Source: Rhizophagus irregularis
Taxonomy: Eukaryota > Glomeromycota > Glomeromycetes > Glomerales > Glomeraceae
DNA: 64,000 nucleotides
Assembly (NCBI RefSeq): GCF_026210795.1
Contig: NC_089435.1
Coordinates: 1,054,001-1,118,000, forward strand
Reading direction: 5' to 3'
The position numbers and the translations under genes were made by a program. The notes under the pieces are model-generated. The model was not told the origin of the DNA. It saw only the letters and a list, made by a program, of their open reading frames with translations, and searched no databases. Shown here piece by piece: positions 1-13,872 of the stretch. Numbering within the stretch: the stretch's first letter is position 1; every line of letters starts with the position of its first letter.

Positions 1-1
1 T

Positions 2-481
2 TCATGGATTGATAAAAAAGATTCTTCACATTATAATAGAAAAAATATTCCTTGTGACTTTAAATTATTATATCGTTCAAGTCAGGATGGGAATGATACT
101 TTATCTTTTCATAGAAATTGTGACAATAAAGGAGCTACTATTTGGATTGCAAAAATTAAAAATTCTACACAATTAATTGGTGGGTATAATCCACTTGATT
201 GGGATCAAAGTAACAGTTGGAAAACTACAGCAGATAGTTTTTTATTTAATTTTACAAATGGAAGAGATATTTCTACTTCAAAAAGAAGTTATGTTAGTAT
301 ACAGAATTATGCTGTTTTTTGTGGCCCTAGGTATGGACCAACTATGGGTAATTTATTCTGTGAAAATAATGTTTGGTCTTATAATAATGGTTATGATAAT
401 GGAAATCGTTATCCTAAAATAGGAATCCCAGCAAATTTTGAAGTAGAAGATTATGAAGTATTTCAAGTAATTAAAAAATAA
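2..481 (+). CDS. 3' end of a TLDc-domain protein (5' truncated by window edge)
   Basis: An open frame enters at base 2 and ends at TAA 479-481, giving 159 residues with no start codon in view. It contains TLDc landmarks shared with the two complete genes at 42.5 and 59.4 kb: S-W-I-D-K-K at the beginning, L-L-Y-R-S-S-Q-D-G, CDNKG, IGGYNPL-x-W, and the terminal E-D-Y-E-V-F-Q-V. In this fungal family the TLDc domain normally follows BTB and BACK domains, which would lie upstream of the window. Unlike the other two copies it stops directly after the EVFQV motif, with no hydrophobic tail. The cellular role of TLDc domains is poorly defined; oxidative-stress protection and V-ATPase binding are known for animal and yeast members. 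Confidence 0.88.
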   Translation, partial: SWIDKKDSSHYNRKNIPCDFKLLYRSSQDGNDTLSFHRNCDNKGATIWIAKIKNSTQLIGGYNPLDWDQSNSWKTTADSFLFNFTNGRDISTSKRSYVSIQNYAVFCGPRYGPTMGNLFCENNVWSYNNGYDNGNRYPKIGIPANFEVEDYEVFQVIKK

Positions 482-1300
482 AATAAAAAATTTAATTAAT
501 AAATGTATTTAGAATTTTTTTTCATTTTCTAGTACCATTTTTTGTTTATTTAAGCAAGATTTATATTCAATTTGAATTTATGAAAATAATTAAGTTCATA
601 ATAATAAAATGTATATATTATTATTTGGCACTCTTTATACAGATTTTAAGTGAGCAATATTTAATACTGTACTCAAATTACTAATACTCTATATTGATTT
701 CCGAAGGTACTTTTATTTTTTAATGAATAATATACTAATTAAATATTTTAATGAAATTATTAAAACAACTCAAAAATTTTGAATTGTAATGAAGAGAATT
801 CAAAATTATTAATTTTGTTAAGAAGTACCTTCCCTTTAATTGATGCCAGAATAGCTACATAGCTTGAAGAAAATCTTAAAATACTTGAATATAAATATTA
901 TTACAAAAAGAAGAGAAGTGATTTAATGAAGTAACTAAGCAAACTGAAATTCAATTCCTTACTCAAATAAATGTTTACATTTTTGATAAATCATATCTCA
1001 AAAAAAATGTTGAAATGCCTAATAAATTTGAGCCTATATTACAAGTACATATAATTTTGAAAGATAATGACGGAATTTTAATTTTCACTTTTTCTTGATG
1101 ATTTGTTCATAATTTATCGTTGATATAAAGAATGAATACATTAAAATTATTATTGTATTTAGAATCAATAATACTAAGTTCTGAATTTACTTAGCGAATA
1201 TCTGGTCATTTATCTGGTTCGTATATCCAACATTTAATATTCGAATAAACAATAAGAAAAAATTATACTAGATCAGAAAGTATTGATTGCCTTTTAATAC
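482..1300. other. AT-rich intergenic stretch
   Basis: No open frame of credible composition, no repeat and no RNA gene seen. It is simple 3' flank of the TLDc gene. Confidence 0.6.
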
Positions 1301-2410
1301 TAATAAAATAATGTTTCTATTCGACATTTTTTTTGTAAGAAAATTTTTTTAAAAAAGGCCAATCATCCTGTCCAAAAATTCTAGGAACTTTTTGGCCGAG
1401 AAATTTGAAAACTAATAGGCGACGTCTACCAAACTAGCCTCAAACGGTTCATAAAGGAACAGTTGGTGATGTTGAAATGCGTCGAAAAATGAACTACTTT
1501 TGAACTCTTCCACCTTTTTTTTTTGTGGTTTCTTGGGAATTTTTCGTCGCAAATTTTTTCGGTCAGCGCAGCAAAAATTTAGCACGCGGCTGGATTCTAA
1601 AAGTAGTAACGGACAATTTAGCGAGAAGCGAGGTGATTTACTGTAAACAAAAATTGCGGCAACAAATTTACCCGAAGCTGGGGCCATGTCCGCAGCAAAT
1701 CACGTGGTCTGTGCGAAAGTACCTTATTCTCCGTGTTCGCACGAAAAAAATTTTCGATAAAAAAGTAAAAGGTTTCTTGATGGATCTCCTGTGGAATTTG
1801 AGGAATTGGGCTGGACAAGTGTACCGCAGAACCAACCGAGCTGCTACGTCGGACGACTTGCTTTATGCTTCGCGTTCAACTGGAGTTACGGCTAGTTTAG
1901 TTTCTTGGGAATACATACTAACGTTTTGTTTTGTAGGTTGTTGGTACTTGGCGTTGGAAAGGAGGTGTTCCTATTCTTTTTTTCTGAACAAGTGATAAGC
2001 TTAGCTTCTTTGTTTAGGTTAGGGCACATTTCCGTATAATGGCGTACCCACGTTGTTGTTTGCGATTAGAATCATTAGATAGATTAGGATATGCCAAGGG
2101 CTTCTAGATTTGTAGGAGGGCACGGTAGGTATGGGCTTACCATTGCACGCGTAGCAAAAGCCATGGAAATCCCTAGATAGTTGATGAGGAGTAAGAAGAG
2201 AAGAAATTGAGTAATTGGGAAAGTGTTTGGGATTAGATTTACTGATTTAGTGATGTTTTATTTTGGATAAATCGGTTTGTTATAGGGTCATATTATGTTA
2301 GTATGAGTGTCTCTATGTATTTCTGTAAATTAAATAGTAGGTTCTATCCTAAAGTTTAATAAAGAAATGCGTTGCAAATCAAAAAAAAAATAAAATAAAA
2401 TTTAAAAAAA
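1301..2410 (+). mobile_element. Poly(A)-ended, GC-richer insert (possible retroposed copy)
   Basis: Between about 1380 and 2370 the base composition is clearly richer in G+C than the flanks. The block ends with an AATAAA-type signal (2358-2363) followed about 20 bases later by an A-rich tail from about 2380. The 10-mer ATTGCCTTTT occurs just before the block (about 1287) and again just after the tail (about 2415), which would fit a target-site duplication. One frame at 1525-1995 is open for 156 residues, but it matches no domain I recognise and minus-strand frames overlap it. This could be a retroposed transcript, a SINE/LINE-like remnant or an ordinary gene whose exons I cannot resolve. Confidence 0.4.
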
Positions 2411-5400
2411 ATCATTATTGCCTTTTTATTTACATATTTATCAATATGGCTTCATTTTTTTCAAACACTAGGAAAAATTACGGTAACATTTTGCGTACGA
2501 TCTAATACACAAATTATAAAATTTTTTGCAGTATCTAAAAACATTATATGAGTGTTGACTTTGAAACAATAATTCTTATGATAAAGTTCACATTTCAGTT
2601 AATTATTTTAATAATTCCAATAATTCAGCAATGTTTAATTGCATATATTAAGACTGTAAAATATTCTTTATTATAATGTTCCCTGTAAGTCTATAACTTA
2701 TATATTTGAAATATCATAATAGATAACTTTTTTGTCCTATGAGATAATTCAATTGATTGATTATCTTTTTGTTTAGATTATATGTAAGTCATTTTGTCTG
2801 ATGACAAATGTTAATTAAGAATTCCGAAAAAATAAAATAAAGTCAATCGGAATAATCCCTCTAATTCTTTCTTTTTTTCCATATGGAGTATATTATGATT
2901 TATGATTATGATAGTGAATGAGAAATGAATACCATAAATACTATATATCAATGATTTATTTATTAATTATGATGTGATTTTTTATTTTTTTTTCTTTTAA
3001 TTTTTTTCGTTTTACGTACGTGTAAAATGTAAACATCTTACGTAAACCGTAAATGAAATTTATTTTTTCAATGATCATCACTATTTTTTTTTTTTTGTCA
3101 TTTTTGGTTAGTCTTTCACTTTTTTACTTTTTACTCCTTTCCGTATATGTACTATTCATTTTTTTATTTTTTTATTTTTATTTTATTATTTTCTGTTGTA
3201 TGACATAATAAAAAATAAAATAAATTTATGATGTTTCCATTACGTTACCCTAAAAGTAATTTAAAGTATAACAAAATCATAACATTTTTTTTTTCCTTAT
3301 TAAAAATAAAAATAATAAAATAAAATAATTAGTTCTTCTAAAGATTAAATTTCAACAATATAATTAAATGTTAGAATAAAATTTTTTTTTAAAAAAAAAC
3401 ATTTTAAAAATATATTAATTTCAACCCGTTTACCGATCGACAACGGGTGCATGTGATTATGTGATCGAGACAGTAAAATGTTTTCGCTCTTAAGTATGAC
3501 GTATGCCGTACAATATCTATATTATCGTACGCTTGTATGCAAATAAACTATTGATATCAATATTTTACGGTAATAAAAAGATCGGTCAAATAAAATCAGC
3601 ATTATCCTATAGGGCTGTGCGATAATTATAATTTATTTATCATTATATTTATTAAAAATACCTTTGATGCATTTTATATTAAAATATTTCCAATATTACG
3701 TACATAATATTACCATGTAAATTACCTGCAATATCTTTTTTTTATATAAATTTTGAAATATGAAAAATTCAAAATGCACGTGACCAATAATGCTGGCCAG
3801 AACAATTATAGTGTCGGGCATTGGTCAAAGTCATAATTTTGGCCCGCACTAGGATAATTTTACCAACACTTCGATCACTCTATGGTGATCGATTACGATG
3901 CAACAATTTATATATATATATATATTCAATATATTAACTTGCTGCCCGTATAAAAACTGACTGCTTTTAAAAGCATAAAGCATAAGTCTTAAAGATTTAG
4001 GTGTATATTTATAGGTGTCATTGGAATTATTTCTGCGGTTAATTACAACATGTGCCGTAATTGTATAATTGTATAAAATGCCGTAAATTCTTGAATTTCC
4101 TGGTAAAAATGTGAGAATTTTTTCAAAATTTATTTTTTAGGAGTGACATTAATTATTTTTGTCTAAGAAATAGCACTTTCAGACTGAGTTTATGATAAAT
4201 GGAAGGAAATTTTATTTCAGTAACATTATTAACTTATTATTATTTTAAAAACTAAAAAAGAAGAATTAAACATTTTCCAGAAAGTCTTAAGCCCTCCGGG
4301 ATCATTGTTATTCTGAAATACGATTCTTAATTATTGTGATGGATTTGATATTGGTACAATTATAGTTATTTTATTGTGATGATTTGTATGTTTAGGGAAT
4401 TCTAACAATCGTTGTTGATTTTATTGTTACTATAGCCAATCAACAAATAGATTAACCTAAAGCGTTATGAATAATTACGGTTATATTTACTAACTATGAT
4501 GATATTTGTTTACTAAATCTTGTGAACAATGTGAACAATTTTTCTTTTTAGGAAATTGGACGAGTAAAAAATTAATAATTTATGCGAAATTAGAAGTTTC
4601 AAAAAAATTTAATTTAACGTAACACCCGGAAAATGACAATTAATCTTAAATTGTCGGCGACCTTTCGTAAAAATATGTGCATATATCATAAGTTGGAATC
4701 GGTTAATTTATTAAGGATATCCGGTTAAATTGTCGGAGGTTTTTGGGAAGATGGTACGATTTTATTAGATTGGACAGTCGCTGACAATCGCATGATACAG
4801 TATATTTAAAAGTAAGATATATGATTGATAAATATGGAGATCACACCCCGCGATGTCCACATTAATTTATTGTTATTATTGTTTAAATTTATCGATTATT
4901 TTTAGGCTGACTCAATTATAATTATCGAATAAACATCTTTTTTTAAAAAAAAAACAAAATAAAAATCAAGATTATTTTTATCAAATAATTATGTTATTAT
5001 AAAATTTTCTATATTAAGAAAATGATTAGTCTTATTATACATACTTATGCATTAGACATTTATAGATCATCTTTATGATTGTATAATGCAGGAAAAATCA
5101 ATTTCGCATAAAATGTCCACAAGAAACTTTTTTTTTTGCGAATAAAATCGACTTTTATTGAAGGTATAAGCGGTGATCTCACTTGATATAATGAAATTAC
5201 TTCGATTAAGACACAATTAAAGGTTAAATGTAATTCCGGTGATGCATGGTATATCACATGTGATAAGTAACCGGAAAACTTTCATTTAAAAATTACTTTC
5301 AAAAACATTTTTTGGGGGAGGATGGAGGGTTTTTTTTTTGATTCAAACCATTCATTAAAATGTAGATCATTCATCTACTACGCCTTATCAAAAAAGGGGA

Positions 5401-6600
5401 GGCTTTGTGTGATTAATTTGGTTTTCATCATACCTAAAAGAGTTTGGACTCGGGAACGCAAAAACACGGCTTTTACCGTTAATACTTTCATTCATTAGCG
5501 CTCATGCCCGTTCACCGAGTGCTAACGCAAACAACATAAATATTGGAGCATAATGAGTTATATTGAAATTAATTAATATAACGTTAATTAGTTACACAGT
5601 TACACAAAATTGTCATCATTAAAAAATATCTAAGACACTATGATCTATTAAAAATCATATCAAAGTCAGGGATCGATATAGTGATCAAAATTATACGTCA
5701 GTTTTTTTTAATTAGGAATTTTCTTATAAAAACATCAGAATATTTTTCAACTTCTCGTTATCAAAAATAATAAAAAAAAATCCATAAAAATGTGAAAAAT
5801 GATCGACGTGCCGTTATTTGAGAACCACCTTCTTCAAACAAAGAAGTCTTACTACTGTCTTATACTTGATCATTTTGGACTCGGATGCTTGCATTTTATC
5901 AAAATCATTTATAATCAACTTTAAATTATTATGATGCGCGTTACTGACGATATATCCGAAAAAGGGACGAAATGAGCAATTTTCACTCCGAAATTGGAAG
6001 TGATAGTCCTTTCAAGTAAGAACTTTAACGACACATCGACAATAAACTTTTGAATAATTCTGCAACCTGTATCTTTTATATAAATAAATGGTCACTCTTT
6101 TTAGAATAATTTATATGAACATTTTGTGAATGTACCTTCAAGGTGAAGGCTTTAATGAATATTATAAATTTTATATTATTACAAATTTTTTTTTTAAGTT
6201 ACAATGTGCTTATCCCGACTAAAAAAAGGTTGCACAATTAGTTCCTTTTTTTATATTCTATCATAATATTCATTTTATTTTTTTTTCTTGCTAAAAAAAA
6301 AGTGGTTAATAATAGTGATACACATTTTTAAATAATACTTATGAAATTATGAAAAACAATTATTTTTTATTTACTCTCTACCTTTTGTAACAAAATATTT
6401 GAAAATTAAGAAAATACAAATACAAATTTTTAAGATAGATATATATTTAGAGAAATCTTATAAAACTTAAATTTTATTAATAATGATAGATATATGTTTA
6501 AAATTCGAAAAATTTTACGTTATACACACAATAAATAATAAAGTATTATTAAACATAATATTCTTAAAAAAAGACTTATTCTTATATGGTAATAGTGATT
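2411..6600. other. Long AT-rich intergenic region
   Basis: Many T and A tracts and a short (TA)n run near 3909-3926. No open frame of protein-like composition and no recognisable RNA gene or transposon end was found. Confidence 0.55.
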
Positions 6601-6629
6601 GTGAAGTGAAATATTGAAAGGATCTTCGT

Positions 6630-6866
6630 AAAACCATACCTAAAGGTAACAGTAAAAGGTTAATATTGAATACTTTATGAGAGAACCTTTAATAAAATTT
6701 CACTCCGTTAAACATACCTAAATAGTGAAATAAATGGCGTTTATTATTGAAAGGAACTTTCGTAAACCATACCTAAATGTAATAATGAAACAAATGGTGT
6801 TTTAATACTTTAACGAAAGCTCGAGACGTGAAAGAATATTTTGTAAATCATACCTAAAGGTAAAAT
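6630..6866 (-). repeat. Four imperfect tandem units carrying CTTTAGGTATG-like motif
   Basis: On the plus strand the motif ACCTAAA(G/T) preceded by CAT recurs at 6638, 6716, 6771 and 6852, with related text between copies. On the minus strand each copy reads close to TTTAGGTATG, an acceptor-like AG directly abutting a donor-like GTATG. The first copy overlaps the 3' end of the small ORF 6810-7265. Confidence 0.6.
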
Positions 6867-7265
6867 CAAAGATTCTATACTCTTATCTTTATCTTCATGA
6901 AAATTTGTTCCGTTTAAAAAATCATTTCCTAAAGTGGTATTTGCGGTTTGTGGCGTATTTATTCGAACTATTGACTCTATATTGGCAGAATTCCGAATCC
7001 TATTTATGTTATCTGCGAGATTCTTAAGATACTCTTGTTGTGACGTTGTTAAATGCGCCCAAATTTCGTCAACATTAATTGTACAATGTTGATTATCCAA
7101 TAGCAATTTACGTTCTAAGCTCGGTTTAAGTAAATCTTTTCCAGTTAATATTTGAACAATTGCACCATCTCTTGCTCTATTAGCAAGATTTTGTATTTGT
7201 TCACTAGTAGGAAAAAATTGATTCATATTGCTATATTTTTTTTTTTGAGAGAATTTTTCGCGCAT
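6810..7265 (-). CDS. Small hypothetical protein, 3' end uncertain
   Basis: An open frame on the minus strand. The longest reading begins with a TTG, so I start at the first in-frame ATG (7265); a second ATG at 7226 begins M-N-Q-F-F-P-T-S-E-Q and is an equally good start. The middle is hydrophilic and helical in character (W-A-H-L-T-T-S-Q-Q-E-Y-L-K-N-L-A), with an acidic H-E-D-K-D-K-S stretch near the end. No family is recognised. The last 20 or so residues fall in the repeat with AG|GTATG motifs, so the true exon probably ends at about 6866 and continues by splicing. Confidence is moderate that it is translated and low on its limits. Confidence 0.4.
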   Translation of the reverse strand: MREKFSQKKKYSNMNQFFPTSEQIQNLANRARDGAIVQILTGKDLLKPSLERKLLLDNQHCTINVDEIWAHLTTSQQEYLKNLADNINRIRNSANIESIVRINTPQTANTTLGNDFLNGTNFHEDKDKSIESLILPLGMIYKIFFHVSSFR

Positions 7266-7292
7266 TTTATATTTTTTTTGAATATGATACAA

Positions 7293-9105
7293 TGATTTAT
7301 TAATAAAAAATAAAATATGACAAGCAAACGGGAAGATGCCGGCATTATACTAAAGATTTGTTAATGAAATTGACGTAATTATAGCACTCTTATTACTAAA
7401 TTGGTTAAATAATCAAAAGGGAACATCCGAGAGAAAGTTCTCAGAATTAATTATTTTAGAAATCATATGAAATAATTAGCCCGATGCGTAGTTAATTGTG
7501 TAATTTTATAATAATTATGGATAAAGTTAATGACGTATCTTATCATCCTATCATCCTGCTGAGATATAAGGATATAAGACGCGTAGTTAATTGTGTACTC
7601 AATATCACATGGTGATAAAGTCATAGTATCATGTGAGTGGCGCGGTTAAACTCAACATAAATATACACGCTTTGTTCACTTTATTTTTCCAAATTTCTAT
7701 GCGTCCAATGTACAAATAATATCAAATACTAATTTTTTAATTGACTTACATATTCTAGCTAATCCTTCTAAAATACTCTGGTCAATTTTATGTAAATAGA
7801 AAAATGAGTAAACTTTGTATTCTTGTTAATAAATAATTTTAATATCTCATTTCTTATGATAGACACGTTGGGATTTCTTTTAATAAGCACGTTGGGCGGT
7901 TCAGTAATAGCCTAAATATCTCCAGAAGTTAATAATGTAATTAATTAAACAAAGGATGTTGATATGTTTCCGTATAAATTTTTTGACTCTTTAAATATTC
8001 TCTTAATTCTACATAAAGAATGTACATACTGCTTTTTCAGATAGATAATTAAGATTATTAATTCGTATAGGATTTTTCCATAAAATTGGCACTGCTGTTA
8101 CATACTAAGTAAAGGATATATTTTTTGTCATCTTTTAATTCATCAAATATTGAATAAAACACGTCTTTGTATAAATACACCATTGTTCTTAAAAAAGGTC
8201 GGAAAAGCTCTTATTTTTTTTATTCATATTAAACGCGGACGATGTATTATGCCAAATATTATATAATATATAGTCTGAGCACAATTATTTGTACTTTTTA
8301 ACAAATTTATAATTAAAACATAAATGTTCCGATCTCACGTTCTGTTTCACCAAACAGAGGTGATTCTTTACATATTTGTCAGTTCTAATTCAACACTGAC
8401 GTTCGGTACTATATTTTTAAACATCGCTCATAAATTGCAACAGACATATAATAGAAAAATGTGAAAATAATTATTCGGTAATGACTTACCATTAATTTAA
8501 AGGATTTGTCTAATTCTTAGTCATAATCCTAAATTATTTAGCGATAACAGCGATAACGTCTATTATCTAGTGATCATGGGATCATTGAAATATGCAACAT
8601 GGTTCATAACGTAACATCAAGCGTATTGAATGCGAGAAGTTCTTCGCCACTATTATCTATTCTAGTACAACAGACAAAAATAATAATTATATGAACTTAT
8701 GAGGACAACTATAATATAAATTTACAACTTTTTATTACATACTGAAAAGAATATTAAAATTTGTTGATAAATATGGAGTAACGATATACAAATTTTTTAA
8801 CTTCTCATTTATACTTTACAGAAGGATCCTTTAAATGGACATATAATTGTTTACTTTTAAGGCATCTCTAAATATATTTTCTGGACTGAAACAAGTAACA
8901 CTTAGAACAATTATTATTTAAATTGAGCTGTCCAATTACATACTGATTTTATTTATGTAAAGAAAGGTTTACATGTTACTCTATAATCAGTGTTGAACCA
9001 AAATTTATAATATTAAAAGTTACTATCTTAAAAAAAGAAAATTTAAAATAATTTCTCATTATAAACCAAACTAATTCTTCCAAATAATTATAAAGTTTAC
9101 CTCTA
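7293..9105. other. AT-rich intergenic region, 3' of the array kinase
   Basis: No protein-like frame or repeat family recognised. Confidence 0.55.
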
Positions 9106-11524
9106 TTAAATTGCACAGTCCAAGCAATCAGTATTATCATCCGTGTATTTTGGAAGACTTTTTGTAAAAGGATTAAGTAATCTAGATGTATAAATGGCTT
9201 GAGGATGAGTTGACTGATTATCTTTATCCCCATCATTATTATTTAATCTATATTCTTCTGCTGCTTTGAATTGATCTTCATAAAATAACTTAATTGATTC
9301 TTCTACTTCATTAACATTTAATCTATTGGCTGGGTTTGTATCCAAACACTTTGTCATTAAATCAATATAGCACTTAGGTGCTTCTTGCTCGTTTATTTCA
9401 GGTCTAATTCCATTACATATATCTAATGCTAATAATCCATCATGTGCACGATTGGCAAATGGTTGTTTCTCAGTTGCCACAAAATACATAATCATGCCAA
9501 AGCTATATACATCTGCTGCTTCAGTATAAGTACTTCCTCTTAATACTTCAGGAGCTACATAAGGCATAACTCCATAAATATTTGTTTCATCCATATTATC
9601 AACTTCTCCACTTGATCCCATATCTGAAATATAGTTTGAAGTAACCCAATAATAAGTATCCTTAAATAATATATTCCCTGTGTGTAAATCACGATGAACC
9701 AACTGTTTTTGGTGGATTTCTTTAAGACCATTAATAATATTATTTAACACTTTTAATTTATAGGACCAATTAAAGTTTTTATAATTATTGTTTAACCAAT
9801 TATTAAAATTTCCCCCTCTTGCATGTTGAAGAACCATAATGTAATCTTTAGTATCTGGATTTTGAGATATACCAAATATTTTTAGAATTTCACCAGAATT
9901 ATCTGTATTATTTAAATTATTAATTGAGTATGCTTCAACCTAAAAAACGTAGTAGTTAATTATCATATTTAAGGAAAAGTATTCAAATTTTATATAAAGA
10001 TTTTATACCTCATTAAGAAATTTATTGGAAATATTTTGAGAATTATTTAAACATTTTAAAGCCACTGTTTTGTTTGAATCTCTTGTATATTTTTTTTTAT
10101 TCCAATATAATGGACCATCCTTCCATTTTGCTGAATATACCCTAGCAAAACCACCTTTGCCTATTTCTTTAATATCAGAGAACTGATTATATGGTATCCA
10201 TTCAAATATTATATCTTTAACATCATTAATTTTTAATTGCATTACTTGAATTAATCTATCAATTTGTTTGTTATCACTGGTCCAGTTTGTAAATTTTTTT
10301 TTCAAATAACTTTTTTGACATGCTTCACACCATTTATATTCTGTATTTACATATTTATTAGTACATTTATTACAAAAAATTTTAATATACTGTTCTTGAT
10401 TAAGGACTACAATGTAATCTTCTGTACTAGGTTTTTGTGATATTCCATATATTTGAAGATTATTATAATATGCTGTAATCTATTAAATGATGAGTATTAA
10501 TATATTATAATGTACTTAAATTAATTTATAATAAATTTATTACTTACCTCATCTAGTAATTCATTTTGTGCATTAACTAAATATTTTAAAATAACTGCCT
10601 TATTTTCTAAATTTCTTGTATATGCTTTTCCATTCCAATATAATGGACCATCCTTCCATTTTGCTGAATATATTGTATTATTTAAATCTTTAATATCGAC
10701 AATTTGATAATATGGTATCCATTCAAATATTGTATCATTATAATCATTAATTTTTAACTGTACTTCTTGAATTATATTATTAATTTGTTTATTTTCACTA
10801 GTCCAATTTGTGAAATTTACTTTTAACCAATTTATTTGGCATGGTTTACACCATTTACGCTTTGCATTTGTATAATACTTTTCACATACACAGCAATTTT
10901 CCAAATACTGATCTCCATTAAATATTATAATGTAATATTTTGTATCAGGATCTTGAGATATGCCATATACTTCAACTTTATTATAATATGCTATAATCTA
11001 TTAAAATGATAAATATCAATATATTATAATGTACTTTAAGTAAGTTTATAGAAATTTACATACCTCATCTAGTAATTCATTTGTAATATTTTGTGCATTA
11101 ACTAAATATTTTAAAATAATTGCCTTATTTTCTAAATTTCTTGTATATACTTTCCCATTCCAATATAATGGACCATCCTTCCATTTTGCTAAATATATTG
11201 TATTACTTAAATCTTTAATATCAACAATTTGATAATATGGTATCCATTCAAATATTGTATCATTATAATCATTAATTTTTAACTGTACTTCTTGAATTAT
11301 ATTATTAATTTGTTTATTTTCACTAGTCCAATTTGTGAAATTTTCTTTTAACCAATTTATTTGACATGGTTTACACCATTTACACTTTGCATTTGTATAA
11401 TACTTTTCACATTTTACACAGAAATTTTCCAAATACTGATCTCCACTAAATACTATAATGTAATCTTTTGTACTAGGATTTTGTGATATTCCATATATTT
11501 GTAGTATATTATAATATTCTATAA
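9106..11524 (-). CDS. Protein kinase with duplicated N-lobe exons (units E-F-G plus catalytic exon H)
   Basis: Four minus-strand exons: E 11064-11524, F 10548-10997, G 10009-10479, H 9106-9939. Introns are 66, 68 and 69 bp, each GTA...TAG, and every junction after E is phase 0. G has the normal N-lobe: glycine loop IGKGGFARVY and the Lys of VALK. H has the rest: hinge YIMVLQHARGG, catalytic HRDLHTGNIL (residues 82-91 of exon H), DMG instead of DFG (106-108), PYVAPEVLRG, and a Ser/Thr-type C-lobe. E and F carry lookalike N-lobes with no glycine loop. The apparent ORF starts in E, F and G are internal TTG codons, so these are internal exons with no ATG of their own. F lacks four codons in frame (a Lys between the first cysteines and I-T-N near the end). 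E is 461 bp, one base short of the 462-bp unit, exactly at its acceptor. The expected start is in units upstream. The family is a Ser/Thr or TKL-like kinase expanded in Glomeromycotina. Confidence 0.8.
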
Positions 11525-13280
11525 CTAGGGTAATTTGGTATTGTTAGTGAGTTATAATATAATTATTGCATTATTCAGTAATTATTTATATATATTTTAA
11601 GTAATATAATAGGGTTTATATTAAAAAGTTGATTTGTATTTTGTATATTTATCAAATAATAAATTTTATGGTTTATTTTGAGTTTATTAGTTTTATTAAA
11701 GAAATATTATATTTAATGATCAAAATGAATTAATCCTGTAACATGTTAAATGGTAATAATATAAAGATAAATATAAATATAATAGTTTGTATTGATTTTA
11801 ATAAAATATTAGATATGATGATAATGTTAAGTATACGTCAAGGTTGCATGGGATGATCTCCCTCCTGAATATTATCGAAAATTAATTGATAGTATGCCTA
11901 AAGGGTCAATGCTGTTATTTTCGCGAATGGATATAGAATTAATTATTAAATTTTTGTAAAATTCAATAAAGGAAGGCGTAATGAACATGTTAAATTTTTA
12001 TTTTCATTTTATAAAACATATAAAAATTTTTTAATTTTGAAAAGTGGCCGGATCATTTAGGCCACCATCTGTATGTAACATGATCTGTCCATGTTATTTG
12101 ATTGGCGGTCGGGTCATATTATACACAATTCTTTATTGCTAATATAATTTTCCGGTTAATGAAATTTTAATCACTTTTTTTACAAAAAAACTTAGTTTGT
12201 ATTAATAATAATTTTTCTATTCCCATCCTCTTGGAATGAATGATGCAGCTATCCAGTTATTTTCAGATTTTGTAATTACAAATTTTTTTTAAATGAATAT
12301 TATTCCTTTTTCAGTCAAAGCCAATTTTTTTTCCATCATTGTAATTCTTTTATTTATTTAGTGTTTTTAATAATTTTTTTATCACTATAAAAATTTGTTT
12401 TTAAATTTTCTATTAATAAAATAGTGGCAAAAAAAAAAAATAATAAAAATTGATATGAAAATATAGAAACATAATATGGACGAAATTATATTTATTTTGT
12501 AAAAGATATTTTGCGATGTGATTTTAACATGATTTATATAAAGAAAAAAACTCCATTAATCCATTTATATTTTGAAACAATAAATGATATATCTTTTTTT
12601 TATACTGTATATTCATACTGTATGCTTATAAAAAAATAAAATCTCCATATTTTTTAATATTCCACATTTTAAAGTACTTAATTAAATTCATATATTTATT
12701 ATTAAATTCAAATAATAGAATAGCATCTGTTTTTTAATACTAATATATTTCATTAATTTATAATGTTTCATACATTGCATTTATTTATTAAGTTTCATTT
12801 ATTCACATTTATTGTTAACCTTTTGTATACATGCAATTTACTTTATATATACTGCCTATTATCAGAATAAGTATGTTAATTATGTAATCATTTATGAACT
12901 TAATAAATAAACGCGTTAAAAAAAGAATCAGAATAAGTAAAAATTGGCAAAAAATCAGATAGCCAATTTTTGGCTACATCTGTCCAATTTGTGACTTTTA
13001 CAGCCGATTTCATAGATCGTTAGTGTATTACCAATATAAAAATGTAGATTCCATAATCCATATACAATTTTTTTGTATGGTAAAAAATAAAGAAAAATTT
13101 ATATTGTAATATTAAATTTAATTTTAAATAATAATGCTTTATTAAGTAATATTAAATAAAAATTTAAATTTTAAAAATAAATTAAAGAATGTAAATTTAT
13201 TTGCAATTCAGTATAGTATGATCATAAAAAATATAAATTACTCCACTGCATTTTCATAAAAATTGGATTTTGATTGCTAA

Positions 13281-13872
13281 ACAACTTTTAATTAATATAA
13301 GAAGTCAATTTACTTTGACTAAAATGCTCAAAATACGCTCTGAAGTGACAAAACAGAAAAAATAAAATTCGTGAATGAGTATCGTTGTGAAAAACGTGAA
13401 TAACCCTTCAAGTATTAACTGTACCTTCATGAAAACTAATATTCAAACAGATTATAACTCGCTGAACAACTTTCAATTAATATAAGAAGTCGATTTACTT
13501 TGACTAAAGTGCTCAAAATACGCTCTAAAGTGACAAAACGGAAAAAATAAAATTCGTGAATGAGTACCGTTGTGAAAAACGTGAATAACTCTTCAAGTAT
13601 TAACTGTACCTTCATGAAAATTAATATCCAAACAGATTTTGACCCGCCAAAAAACTTTCAATTAATATAAGAAGTCGATTTACTTTGACTAAACTGCCCA
13701 AAATACGCTCTGAAGGTAAAAAAAATTTGTAACTTAGTACTATCATGTAAAAATGTAAATAACTCCAAAAATATTAACTGTGCTTTCATGTAGATTAATA
13801 TCTTAACAGCTTCAAACTTGCTGAACTACTTTTAATTAAAGAGCAAGATTTACTTTGGCCAAAATGCTCAAA
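13281..13872 (+). repeat. Tandem satellite, about 185-bp unit, four copies
   Basis: The sequence ATTTACTTTGACTAAA with its surroundings recurs with copy starts near 13281, 13466, 13651 and 13825 (spacings 185, 185 and 174). Copies 1 and 2 are nearly identical, copy 3 diverges after its first half, and copy 4 is partial. It lies inside the insertion that interrupts the kinase array. Confidence 0.85.

Noticed and set aside
1525-1995. 156-codon open frame as a confident gene
   Set aside because: No recognisable domain, antisense frames of similar length, and the whole block looks like a poly(A)-ended insert; left as part of that feature.
10003-10305. Separate small genes for each open frame in the kinase array (10.0, 10.5, 11.0 and 15.0 kb)
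   Set aside because: Their apparent starts are internal TTG codons, and each frame extends upstream to an AG acceptor; they are exons of one array.
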